From contig JANELJ010000119.1 in the NCBI GenBank assembly GCA_024511395.1, positions 1 through 6,978 of the forward strand: 6,978 nt of DNA, in the 5' to 3' direction. The notes under the pieces were generated by a model, which searched no databases, was not told the origin of the DNA, and was given only the letters and a program-made list of their open reading frames with translations. Both the position numbers and the translations under genes were made by a program. Positions 1 through 6,924 of the stretch are shown piece by piece (position 1 is the stretch's first letter; each line of letters starts with the position of its first letter). This stretch comes from Gammaproteobacteria bacterium (GTDB taxonomy: Bacteria > Pseudomonadota > Gammaproteobacteria > GRL18).

Positions 1-815
1 CTTATCCAGACATAGAAGAATTTTTCTGGTTTCTCGTTTCTGTTGATTTTATATTTTATCGCCTGATATTCCTTGCCTGAAACCTTTACGGTTTCCATGC
101 CCTGCTGCTCTATCTGGTAAAGATGGATGTCATCGGCAATAACAACCGCCGTTTTATCCTGAGTCTGCTGTTCTGGCAGGGTTCTCAGGTGATAAATCAG
201 TGACAGGGGATCAAGAACCCTAGGATAGGTAATTTTATCTCCCAGTTCATCAAAGATAAAATAGCTCAGATTATTTTCCAGTGGCGGGTACTGCTTTAGA
301 AAATCAGGGATATCCTGTTCTCTGTCTGCTTCCTAGGCATAATGGCTATCCATATTCAGAAAGCCGGAACTCAGTTATTCTTTTTTGCGTTTTTTATAGA
401 GCAGTGTGTTCCTGTTCGCCCAGTCCAGAAATAAAAAATCATGAGACTGGCTTTTACCCTTCATCTATTTCTTCAACCTGCAGGGTTTTCTGCAGGTAGT
501 TGTCCAAGGTAGCGGTGTAGGTATAGCGTACCGGTTGAATAATTTCGGCTTTAGTATAATTCTCGGTACTCAGAGACAGAACAAACTGATGCCCCCTGTG
601 ATTATCCAGAGTACTCTGATTGGGAACAAACTCCATGCTGGCATCAGCAATATCTGCCCAGATCATTGAGCTCAGGATACCCCGATAGCTCAGTTTATAC
701 TGCAGTTTTTCACCTGCCTGAAACGGCAGCGTTTTTTCTGTTTCCGCACAGGCATTGCTGAAGATACATACTGCCAGCCAGAACAATAATGCTTGAAATA
801 GTGTTTTTTCAGCAC
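1..815 (-). pseudogene. DUF3108-family exported protein, degraded pseudogene, 3' end outside the window
   Basis: The conceptual product resembles DUF3108 proteins, envelope proteins of unknown function. It has a hydrophobic signal segment (LFWLAVCIFSNACA), then the typical FQAGEKLQYKLSYRGIL start of the mature domain, and later a DPLSLIYHLRTLPE block and a GMETVKVSGKEYQAIKY block. It cannot be read in one frame. The first frame (TTG 786 onward) ends at TAA 454-456. Dropping one G from the run at 457-459 restores the domain (EGKSQSHDFLFLDWANRN), which then meets TAA at 375-377 and TAG at 333-335 before staying open to base 1. The N-terminus is also suspect: a GTG at 813-815 after a GAGAGAAA stretch starts a plausible basic leader (VLKKHYFKHY) in another frame, so a base has probably been lost near 787-792. 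It lies 49 bp after the transporter gene and may once have been the last gene of that operon. In relatives I recall DUF3108 genes beside purN/purM, which are not seen here. Sequencing error could explain some lesions but hardly all. Confidence 0.5.
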
Positions 816-864
816 CTGTTTTCTCTCAACTTTAACCAATTTTTCCCCTTCCCCTGGAGCGCTG

Positions 865-1929
865 TCATGCCTTTATTTTTTCCGGCGGTACGGTCGGCCA
901 GACAGTAATGACTGAATTCACCAGTGTACCCAACGGAATGGCAAAAAACACCCCCCAGAAGCCCCAGAGTCCGCCAAAAAATAAAATAGCCACAATAATG
1001 GCTACAGGATGAATATTAACCACCTCAGAAAATAACAGCGGGACAATAACATTACCGTCCAGAGCCTGGATAATACCATAGGCTATCATCAGCCAGGCAA
1101 ACTCTGAACTCCAGCCCCACTGGAAAAATGCAATTAATGCCACGGGCAGAGTTACAACAGTGGCACCGATATAAGGCACCACAACAGACAAACCCACGAG
1201 TAATGAAATCAGCAGTGCGTATTTCAGCCCCAGTAAAGAAAATGTGACAAAACAGATCACTGAAACAATGGTGATTTCCCAGAACTTGCCCCGTACATAA
1301 TTACCAATCTGCTGATCCATTTCCCGCCAGACCTGGGTGGATAAGCGGGTATCATCAGGTAAAAAACGCCTGAACCAGCCCAAAATTTTTTCTTTATCCT
1401 TCAAAAAGAAAAACACCAGTAACGGCGCCAAGATCAGGTAAATCATAATGGTAATACTGCTTTGAATGGAATACAGAGAGAAAGTCAGTACATCTTTTCC
1501 CAGTTGAGTGACCTCTGACTGAATCATGGCAATCAGTTCTACCACATATTCTTCGGAAATATAGTTATAATTGGAAGGCAGTTGCAGCAATAACTGCCGA
1601 CCCTGTTCAATATACTTTGGTGCTTCTTTAATTAAATCGGTGACCTGCTCCCATAACAGGGGAGTAATAATAAACAGGGTGATCAGCAGGGCCGTCAGAA
1701 AGCCAATAAAAACCAGCAGTACAGAATAAAAGCGTTTATGGATCCAGCTGTTAAAAAACACCACCAGACCTTCCAGAAGATAGGCAATAACAATGGCTGC
1801 AAAGACCGGAGCCAGGGTATCATTAAAGGCAATAACAATAGTAAACGACAGGATCAGGAAGCCTACCAGAAAAATAATCTGGGGATCAGAAAAATTACGC
1901 TGAAGCCAGCGCTTAAACAGCTCTACCAT
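865..1929 (-). CDS. perM: AI-2E family (PerM/YfgO-like) inner-membrane transporter or permease
   Basis: This 354-aa protein has the length and layout of the AI-2E exporter (TqsA/PerM) family, multi-pass inner-membrane proteins whose substrates are mostly unproven. Hydrophobic segments lie near residues 17-35, 38-60, 68-90, 155-176, 216-258, 277-290 and 306-342, with a long soluble stretch of about 94-150 between the third and fourth. Family hallmarks visible are YVRGKFWEI (211-219), the VPYIG motif (251-255), the conserved GNVIVPLLFSEVVNIHP block (292-308) and the closing GGLWGFWGVFFAIPLG (319-334). The ATG at 1927-1929 has only a weak GGA upstream. It starts 33 bp after the 125-aa gene and is probably co-transcribed with it. 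The frame is intact. PerM is the closest named relative I recognise; a role in quorum-signal export or ion transport cannot be read from sequence, so the symbol is a homology label only. Confidence 0.88.
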   Translation of the reverse strand: MVELFKRWLQRNFSDPQIIFLVGFLILSFTIVIAFNDTLAPVFAAIVIAYLLEGLVVFFNSWIHKRFYSVLLVFIGFLTALLITLFIITPLLWEQVTDLIKEAPKYIEQGRQLLLQLPSNYNYISEEYVVELIAMIQSEVTQLGKDVLTFSLYSIQSSITIMIYLILAPLLVFFFLKDKEKILGWFRRFLPDDTRLSTQVWREMDQQIGNYVRGKFWEITIVSVICFVTFSLLGLKYALLISLLVGLSVVVPYIGATVVTLPVALIAFFQWGWSSEFAWLMIAYGIIQALDGNVIVPLLFSEVVNIHPVAIIVAILFFGGLWGFWGVFFAIPLGTLVNSVITVWPTVPPEKIKA

Positions 1930-1962
1930 ACCAATCCAGTCTGACTTTGCTTGCTTTTAAGT

Positions 1963-2340
1963 TTATTCATTATCCATTGTTTTGTCAGTGCTCTGCTCAC
2001 AGAATACTTTATAGCGATTCTGAAATAAAATTTCCAGTTCATCAATTACTTCTACAGTGGCCCGGCCCTGGATCAAGTGTTCCGTCATTAAAGCTGCTGT
2101 TTCATTAAGCATACTGTCCTTTTTTAACATTGGGAATGTGGCCGAAAGCCGTTTAATGGCTGCCACTACCCGCTCTTCAGACGGCCGAGGAATATCCATC
2201 GGCTCAATACTGACTTCAACAAATCGGCCTTCTTTTTTTGCCTTTTCCAGTAAAAACTCCGCATAGGATAATAAACTATTGCAATCATCCTTATCCAGAT
2301 CATTAAAAATCGTCAGTAGTTTTTTTTCTGCTTTAGTCAT
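1963..2340 (-). CDS. Small conserved hypothetical protein (125 aa)
   Basis: A 125-aa soluble protein with no signal peptide or membrane segment. The N-terminal part (1-35) is helical and rich in Lys and Glu (MTKAEKKLLTIFNDLDKDD, then YAEFLLEKAKKEG). A linker, IEPMDIPRPSEE (45-56), leads to a second helical block, VVAAIKRLSATFPMLKKDSM (58-77), then NETAALMTEHLIQG and ATVEVIDELEILFQNRY (94-110). It resembles a conserved gammaproteobacterial family I have seen without an assigned function; no catalytic motif is visible. The ATG at 2338-2340 is preceded by a second ATG at 2348-2350 within a near-exact repeat of ATGACTAAA. The upstream copy hits a stop after five codons, so the downstream one must be the start. 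No good ribosome binding site is present. Sitting between the GTPase pair and the transporter, it could be coupled to either, but this is inference. Confidence 0.8.
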   Translation of the reverse strand: MTKAEKKLLTIFNDLDKDDCNSLLSYAEFLLEKAKKEGRFVEVSIEPMDIPRPSEERVVAAIKRLSATFPMLKKDSMLNETAALMTEHLIQGRATVEVIDELEILFQNRYKVFCEQSTDKTMDNE

Positions 2341-2388
2341 GTTTAGTCATTAATGTTAGTGAGTGTCTAACCTGCTTTTAATTTCGCC

Positions 2389-2394
2389 ATTATA
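2389..2394 (-). promoter_or_regulatory. Possible -10 box (TATAAT) upstream of the 125-aa gene
   Basis: A perfect TATAAT overlaps the end of the second GTPase gene on the minus strand. It could give an internal promoter for the 125-aa protein and the transporter. The -35 region is poor (CTTGCA at a 16-bp spacing, three of six matches), so chance in AT-rich sequence is quite possible. Confidence 0.3.
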
Positions 2395-3810
2395 TCACCT
2401 TTTTGCCTGCTGCAAGATCGAGTCCCGATCCAGAGAGTCCAGGATATTTCGTACCGCCTGTTTGGCTCCGCCCTCACCCCAGGATTTACCCTGTTTTAGA
2501 TACTGCTGTGCGGCTTTGCCGACCACCAGGGTACTGCAATAGGCCACTGCCCCCTGGGCTGATGCGGTTAATACCGTTGACAGCCCGCCGGTGCCCAGTT
2601 TAAGGGCAGTGGAAATAAAGTGAATCCCCCAGATGGTCCCCAGGAGCAGCATCATCTGCCCGCCAATGGTTTTAATCAGGGAGCCGGCTTCTGATTTTGT
2701 TAAGGGAAGGCCGTATATTCGGGATAAATGCACCACCAAGGTCACATCAATCACCCCGGCTGAAATTAAATCCACCACTGGTACCGGGTTAATGGCCACA
2801 GCCACACCTTTAGAGACACAATAGGTTTGAATTAATTTATCCGCAATATCTTTACGGATCAACATAATCCTTTCACTCACCTGATCTGACAGTTGGCCGG
2901 CAAACAGGCTGGCATTAATGGCCGACAGGGTTTTGCCCTGCTCATTAACAATAGACCACAAGCGTTCCTTAAGTTCCCCGGTATCCGGCGGAAAAGTTTT
3001 ACAGGTTTCAGTTTCATTGCCCTGTTCATCCACCAACAGATAGTGTTTTTCTGTCATTCTTGCAGTAGCGGTCACAACATTCTGAGCATCCACCAGACCC
3101 GCTACCCGCTGCTGCAGTGCGGTTAACAGGGTTTCTTTTTCTTCCCTAGTATAACGATCCTCTTTATTGAGTACCAGTATGACCGTCCTGGATTCAGACA
3201 CCATCTGTTTAAGTGCCTGATATTCCGTATCAGTCATATCACCGTCCACCACAAACAGAATAATATCTGAACGGGTAGCCACTTCATGGGCCAGTTTTTC
3301 CCGCTCTGCCCCATCGACTTCATTGATACCGGGGGTATCTATAAAATAGATACCCTGAGACTCATATTCTTCACAGCTGGCAAAGGCCGTCTGGCGGGTT
3401 TCACCATGCAGGGGACTGATGGAAAACTGCTGCTGACCCATTAAGGAATTTAACAGGGAAGATTTACCGACACTGACCCGGCCCAGTACAGAAATATGGA
3501 TATGTTCGTGTTCGATTTTTTCCAGCATTTTTTCAACCTGCTGAAAATCTGCCTGCAGGCTTTCCCTGACCTGTTGGGGAACCCTTTTATCATTTAATAA
3601 ACGGCTGATACTTTCTTTAGCAATGCTCAGATGTTCATCACCTAGCTCATTCATATCAGCATCAGCTTCTTCTGCTCGGACTGGATCGGCATTAACACCA
3701 TGGTTACCCTGATTTTCAGAAAAGATGCGATGGGTAAAGCGGTTAATCTTTTTTACGGAGTCTGACGGCCAGCCTGATAAGATCTTTTGTACGCGATTCA
3801 ATATTTTCAC
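2395..3810 (-). CDS. Era/YfjP-type GTPase with C-terminal DUF697 domain (471 aa)
   Basis: A P-loop GTPase of the TRAFAC class. An acidic or coiled N-terminus (about 45-105) precedes the G domain: G1 GRVSVGKS (110-117), a G2 Thr within GETRQTA (136-142), G3 DTPG (158-161), G4 NKED (215-218) and a G5-like TATAR (247-251). The C-terminal half has the DUF697 layout: PVPVVDLISAGVIDVTLVVHLSRIYG (about 342-367), further hydrophobic helices at about 385-430, and the ending KSWGEGGAK (442-450) and ILDSLDRDSILQQAK. All nucleotide-binding motifs are intact. The start is GTG (3808-3810), chosen because AAGGA lies 8 nt upstream; this places the start inside the preceding GTPase gene with a 68-bp overlap, so translation is probably coupled. 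It has no N-terminal membrane anchor, unlike its partner, although the DUF697 helices could associate with membrane. Its physiological role is unknown to me. Confidence 0.9.
   Translation of the reverse strand: MKILNRVQKILSGWPSDSVKKINRFTHRIFSENQGNHGVNADPVRAEEADADMNELGDEHLSIAKESISRLLNDKRVPQQVRESLQADFQQVEKMLEKIEHEHIHISVLGRVSVGKSSLLNSLMGQQQFSISPLHGETRQTAFASCEEYESQGIYFIDTPGINEVDGAEREKLAHEVATRSDIILFVVDGDMTDTEYQALKQMVSESRTVILVLNKEDRYTREEKETLLTALQQRVAGLVDAQNVVTATARMTEKHYLLVDEQGNETETCKTFPPDTGELKERLWSIVNEQGKTLSAINASLFAGQLSDQVSERIMLIRKDIADKLIQTYCVSKGVAVAINPVPVVDLISAGVIDVTLVVHLSRIYGLPLTKSEAGSLIKTIGGQMMLLLGTIWGIHFISTALKLGTGGLSTVLTASAQGAVAYCSTLVVGKAAQQYLKQGKSWGEGGAKQAVRNILDSLDRDSILQQAKR
3743..3810 (-). 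other. 68-bp gene overlap between the two GTPase genes
   Basis: The end of the 557-aa frame (…LRKKD then stop) lies 68 bp inside the start of the 471-aa frame. The internal ribosome binding site AAGGA with an 8-nt spacer to the GTG at 3808-3810 is unusually good compared with the other starts in this window. That supports the overlap being genuine and points to translational coupling and co-production of the two GTPases. A later start for the second gene cannot be excluded, but none with a comparable site was noticed. Confidence 0.7.
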
Positions 3811-5416
3811 TCAGTTGTTCCTTATACACATCACTGATCAATTGAGCAGATAATTCTCCGATGACTTCCAGTGTTCTGGCCACAGATTTCCCAAGGGTAT
3901 CAAAGATCATACCATAGGCCACCGCATGCATCAGGCCGCCACTAACGGTTCCAACACCGGGAAAAGCCTTGAGCCCGTTACCGGCAATGGCCAGCAGTAA
4001 CGGCAGTGTCTTATTCATACGCGATTGTATCAGTTCAAGCAGTTTATTGGCATCGATATCCGTAGCTGAAACCCCATAGATTTTACATAAGTCCTTAATC
4101 ATCTGAATACCGAGATACCCCTGCACCAGAATATCGCTGCCCGGACTGATGGTAGCCAGTGAAGCAACGACCGCTTTTTTAGTATAGCCCGAGACCAGAC
4201 GGCGGCTTTGAGAATACTTAAAACGGGCATCCATTTCATCCAGCCGTTCATTTAAACGGCTAGCCACTGCCTTTTCTCTTAAACCTTCCAGCTCACTGAC
4301 CGGATATTGTTTTAATAAAGCAATAATCTGCCCTTTTAAGGCCTGAATGTCTGGCTCAATGGGTCTCTGAACTCGTTCTTCATGACCGTCGGGAGTCTGG
4401 CGGATAAATTCACGCACCCCCCCTGCCTGAACAGAGACAACTGCAGGTGGGTTTTTAAAATGGCTAAATCGACTGCGGATATTCTGCAGGATCAGTGCCC
4501 GTTCTGATTCTGTGTATTGATCCGACTTATTAACGGTAATAATACAGGGTTTACCCAGTTCCAGCAGTCTTGAAACTTCCTTAAACTGGCTGGCCGTCAG
4601 ATCCCCATCACATAAGTAAATAACCAGGTGCGCCCGAACGGCTTCTTCAGTGGATAATATATCCAGTTCAGCAAACTGTTCATTCAGCCCCGGCATATCA
4701 GTTAAAATACACGACTGTTCTGCAGTATCATTACCGTCAATATTTATCGACCAGTGGTAATGATCAATACTGCGTGTGGTACCGCCCAATACCGAAGTGT
4801 CTATCTGTAAAACAGAATTCTTTTTTCCATTCGGCTTTTGATCTGAATCTTCACCCTGTTTCTCTCCCAGCATGGCCCGGATTAAAGAGCTTTTACCGCT
4901 GCTGATATCACCAAACAGAGCAATATAAATACGGGCTTCTTCCCTGCGCTGTGAGAATTCAGATAACTCCTTCCTTAATGCAATAAGCTCTGGAGAAGAT
5001 TCAACATTTTCCTCCCATAACTGACTGTCAGGTTCCAGTACAGGGCCAGAGTCCGGTTCTGATTGAGCCGTTAATTCAGAGGGTTTACTATCCGTTATCC
5101 TAGGCTGCTGTTTTTGTAAAGCATCCAGACGTTTGGCCACTTTATCAATGGACTGTTCAGCTGGCTGCTGTTTTGCTGCCCGGGCTCTATTTTTTTTTGC
5201 CGGCAGTAATAAGCGCCAAATCAACCGGCCAGCCAACAGGGAAATAAACAGCAGTACAATACCATAAGCCCATTGCACCCAAAGGGGTTTAGCCAGTAAC
5301 TGTTCCCAGACTGAGAAGGATAAATTAGTAATAAACAGCAGGGCAATCAAAAAAATAAGAAAGACAAGAATAACTGCTATTGAAAGGAGAGTTCGGCTGG
5401 AGGGCAGTTTATTCAT
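3743..5416 (-). CDS. Membrane-anchored Era-like GTPase with DUF697-like C-terminus (557 aa)
   Basis: Two hydrophobic segments (about 10-31 and 47-71) form an N-terminal hairpin anchor, followed by a basic stretch (KKNRARAAKQQ) and a charged, low-complexity linker (about 75-160). The G domain carries G1 GDISSGKS (169-176), G2 GGTTR (211-215), G3 DMPG (240-243), G4 NKSD (296-299) and a weak G5-like SVQAG (328-332). Between G1 and G2 is a longer insert rich in Lys, Asp and Gly (185-206). The C-terminus (about 405-520) is DUF697-like: SPGSDILVQGYLGIQMIKDL (424-443), then CKIYGVS and Gly/Ala-rich hydrophobic helices. Motifs after G3 (DGDLT) and around G4 (NKSDQYTESE) match the downstream GTPase (DGDMT, NKEDRYTREE), indicating paralogy. 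It is the first gene of the apparent operon, 163 bp after the exported-protein gene. No good ribosome binding site sits before the ATG, and an upstream in-frame TAA rules out a longer start. It probably acts at the inner membrane with its partner; the function is not established here. Confidence 0.88.
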   Translation of the reverse strand: MNKLPSSRTLLSIAVILVFLIFLIALLFITNLSFSVWEQLLAKPLWVQWAYGIVLLFISLLAGRLIWRLLLPAKKNRARAAKQQPAEQSIDKVAKRLDALQKQQPRITDSKPSELTAQSEPDSGPVLEPDSQLWEENVESSPELIALRKELSEFSQRREEARIYIALFGDISSGKSSLIRAMLGEKQGEDSDQKPNGKKNSVLQIDTSVLGGTTRSIDHYHWSINIDGNDTAEQSCILTDMPGLNEQFAELDILSTEEAVRAHLVIYLCDGDLTASQFKEVSRLLELGKPCIITVNKSDQYTESERALILQNIRSRFSHFKNPPAVVSVQAGGVREFIRQTPDGHEERVQRPIEPDIQALKGQIIALLKQYPVSELEGLREKAVASRLNERLDEMDARFKYSQSRRLVSGYTKKAVVASLATISPGSDILVQGYLGIQMIKDLCKIYGVSATDIDANKLLELIQSRMNKTLPLLLAIAGNGLKAFPGVGTVSGGLMHAVAYGMIFDTLGKSVARTLEVIGELSAQLISDVYKEQLSENIESRTKDLIRLAVRLRKKD

Positions 5417-5495
5417 AGAAATAAAATTGTTCGACCTTTATAGGTTATTAGGTGCTTTCCCGATTTTCTTTTCTTAATACTTATTTAAAATAAAA
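5417..5495 (-). promoter_or_regulatory. Likely promoter region of the GTPase operon
   Basis: This stretch lies between the terminator of the exported-protein gene and the first GTPase start. Because an intrinsic terminator precedes it, a promoter for the four downstream genes is expected here. A TATAAA (about 5437-5442) could be the -10 box, but no convincing -35 box is seen at the right spacing. No operator or riboswitch-like fold was noticed. Confidence 0.35.
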
Positions 5496-5524
5496 CAGGC
5501 TCCTGGCAAAATGCGAGGAGCCTG
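5496..5524 (-). terminator. Rho-independent terminator after the exported-protein gene
   Basis: A perfect 9-bp GC-rich stem (CAGGCTCCT 5496-5504 with AGGAGCCTG 5516-5524) is extended inward by one mismatch and 3 bp (GCA 5506-5508 with TGC 5512-5514) around a 3-nt loop. On the minus strand it is followed by TTTTATTTTA, the expected U-rich tail. It ends transcription of the 313-aa gene, whose stop codon lies 56 bp upstream, and separates it from the GTPase operon. The plus-strand side lacks a T tract, so it works in one direction. Confidence 0.92.
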
Positions 5525-5579
5525 AAAGTTTATATGCATAAAATGACTCAATCAAGAGCCACAATAATAAACTTACTAC

Positions 5580-6521
5580 TTAAAAATCAAAAGCACCACC
5601 GCCAGATTTTTCCTTACTGGCACCGGCTGCCTGAGCCAGAGCTTCTTTAATGGCATCGGGAGAGGCCATAATGCCCATAAAGCTGTGGTCACCGGCCATA
5701 GACAGGTCAGGGAAATTCATGGCAATACGGAACTTAGCACTTAAAGCATACACTTTACCGTCTTTGTCCACCAGCATTTCATAAGGCAGATGCGCAGTAG
5801 AGCGAATATCCATAAAATCCACTTCTTTCATTATGGTAGCATCACTGCTCATACCTTCAGTCATGGCTACACCAAAAACACTTTGCTGTTTGCCGGGAAT
5901 ATCAACACGATAGACTTTAGATACACCGCCTTTACCAGCCGCCAGTCCTGCTTCAACAGCTTTAATCGCCGCATCATAACTGCCGTGATCCGCCACTACA
6001 TCAGGTTCATCAAAATAAGGCATACCAAACATATAGTGGTAACCTTTCAGATCATCAGCATCCAGTCCTTTTTTGGAACCATAGGCTTCCTGCTTGCCCA
6101 AGGCTTTTTCCAGAGCCGCTGCTACATCGCTTAAGTCTCCTTTCATCTGATAGGCATAAGCCATATAGACTGGATTAGTATAGGCTACCTGAATGGCTCC
6201 ATCTTTATCGGTGACAGAAATACGCTGTACTGCACCATAACCGCCGGTATCCGTTGCTTCAGCATTTTTCTTTAATGCATCATTAGTAACAATAATAATA
6301 TTGGCACCAGTATAAGGGGAATATTCACCAACCACTTCAAAACCGGCATTGGTGAGTTTACTTTTAGTATCTGCTACCACAGCCGCAAGATCACCCGGTG
6401 CATTGGAAGCCAGGATAAAGGGCTTAAGTTTTTCACCTGCATAGGCAGAAACACTAAGCAATAAAGCAAATAGTGTAAAAATGATTTGAGTGGGTGTAAA
6501 ATTTCTATTTTTTTTATACAT
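5580..6521 (-). CDS. Exported protein of unknown function (313 aa)
   Basis: A clear Sec signal peptide starts the protein: basic n-region MYKKNRN, hydrophobic core about 11-24, and an SAYA cleavage site after residue 28. The mature protein begins GEKLKPFILAS and is therefore periplasmic or secreted. No lipobox or beta-barrel pattern is seen. The N-terminal part (DLAAVVADTKSKLTNAGFEVVGEY) has the helix-strand layout I associate with DUF302-like domains. Later blocks such as GYGAVQRISVTDKDG, NPVYMAYAYQMKGD, YHYMFGMPYFDEPD and FRIAMNFPDLSM look strongly constrained. The C-terminus is low-complexity (SGGGAFDF). There are no metal-ligand Cys residues: I see no Cys in the whole protein. It resembles a conserved gammaproteobacterial family with no function known to me; the DUF302 link is tentative. 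The ATG at 6519-6521 has only a weak AAGAAA upstream. It stands alone between two terminators. Confidence 0.85.
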   Translation of the reverse strand: MYKKNRNFTPTQIIFTLFALLLSVSAYAGEKLKPFILASNAPGDLAAVVADTKSKLTNAGFEVVGEYSPYTGANIIIVTNDALKKNAEATDTGGYGAVQRISVTDKDGAIQVAYTNPVYMAYAYQMKGDLSDVAAALEKALGKQEAYGSKKGLDADDLKGYHYMFGMPYFDEPDVVADHGSYDAAIKAVEAGLAAGKGGVSKVYRVDIPGKQQSVFGVAMTEGMSSDATIMKEVDFMDIRSTAHLPYEMLVDKDGKVYALSAKFRIAMNFPDLSMAGDHSFMGIMASPDAIKEALAQAAGASKEKSGGGAFDF

Positions 6522-6637
6522 CGTTTTTAATTTCTTTGGATTGATTCCATTCCTGTTCTTTTTATATTAAATTTTATAAGTAACTATAAAGAAAAGTTAT
6601 TTTAACAGACTAAGCCGTAAATTTCCAGATATTAAAC
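6522..6637 (-). promoter_or_regulatory. AT-rich promoter region of the exported-protein gene
   Basis: This leader is very AT-rich, lies between a terminator and the start codon, and must hold the promoter of the 313-aa gene. A TAAAAT at 6571-6576 (five of six matches to a -10 box) is the best candidate; the -35 region is weak. A seven-codon ATG frame (MESIQRN) occurs in it but has no properly spaced ribosome binding site. No repeat or operator was seen. Confidence 0.4.
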
Positions 6638-6665
6638 AAAAAAGGGAGCGAATGCTCCCTTTTTT
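6638..6665. terminator. Bidirectional intrinsic terminator
   Basis: A perfect 12-bp stem (six A then GGGAGC at 6638-6649, and GCTCCC then six T at 6654-6665) encloses a GAAT tetraloop. Both strands present a GC stem followed by a T run, so it can stop transcription from either side. On the minus strand it lies 32 bp after the stop codon of the barrel-protein fragment and insulates the exported-protein gene. Confidence 0.93.
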
Positions 6666-6697
6666 GTGACCTGTAATTAGTCATATTTCAAGAATTT

Positions 6698-6874
6698 TTA
6701 GAAATTCCAGCCGTATGCAATACCCCAGGAATCATCACGATCTTTATTTGTCACTCTGTCTGGATTTGATGAGAAAAATGGGTTATCGAAACTACCTAAT
6801 CCCCATGCTTTGAATTGCTGATAAGCAACCTGTAGAGAAACACCTACTGTATGCTGGTCATTTATTTTATATGA
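6698..6874 (-). pseudogene. C-terminal fragment of an outer-membrane beta-barrel protein
   Basis: Fifty-eight codons remain, ending WGIAYGWNF and stop. The pattern fits the last strands of an outer-membrane barrel: alternating hydrophobic and polar residues (TVGVSLQVAYQQFKAWGL), an Asp/Asn-rich loop (NPDRVTNKDRDD), and a final strand closing with aromatic Phe, the usual signal for the BAM insertion machinery. The family (porin, FadL-like or other) cannot be decided from this length. Reading upstream, the frame meets TAG at 6875-6877, and the sequence beyond has no barrel character, so the 5' part has been lost or separated. A terminator follows directly, which suggests this was the natural 3' end of an expressed gene. 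It could instead be the edge of a misassembled contig. Confidence 0.55.
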
Positions 6875-6884
6875 CTAAAGTTTA

Positions 6885-6920
6885 GAGCGACAGCTCACCC
6901 TTGAGAGTCCTGTTTCGCTC
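6885..6920 (+). other. Nested hairpin just upstream of the boxA-like motif
   Basis: GAGCGA (6885-6890) pairs with TCGCTC (6915-6920), and inside it CTCA (6894-6897) pairs with TGAG (6902-6905) around a CCCT loop plus U. Its position immediately before a boxA-like sequence recalls the hairpin-then-boxA order of rRNA operon leaders. The stem is short with asymmetric internal loops, so stability is modest. Confidence 0.4.
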
Positions 6921-6924
6921 ATAC

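Noticed and set aside
333..377. Possible stop-codon recoding (TAG and TAA read as sense) in the DUF3108 gene
   Set aside because: The two stops differ and are accompanied by at least one frameshift, while every other gene ends normally with TAA, TAG or TGA. Pseudogene decay is simpler.
453..460. Programmed frameshift at the GGG run
   Set aside because: There is no slippery heptamer or downstream pseudoknot evident, and two further stops follow in the restored frame, so a full product could not be made anyway.
281..499. Plus-strand frame of 72 codons
   Set aside because: It lies antisense to the DUF3108 pseudogene, has no ribosome binding site and a low-complexity, non-protein-like composition; the minus strand shows clear homology.
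787..864. Terminator between the transporter and the DUF3108 pseudogene
   Set aside because: Only the short palindrome AGCGCT and a purine-rich tract are present; there is no stem followed by a T run.
3790..5416. CRISPR, toxin-antitoxin or phage-defence interpretation of the GTPase region
   Set aside because: There are no repeats, nuclease motifs, toxin-sized gene pairs or mobile-element hallmarks; the genes look like ordinary chromosomal, AT-moderate genes similar in style to their neighbours.
5790..6134. Plus-strand frame of 114 codons, rich in His, Phe and Ile
   Set aside because: It is the complement of the exported-protein gene, whose signal peptide and conserved blocks are convincing; this is a shadow frame.
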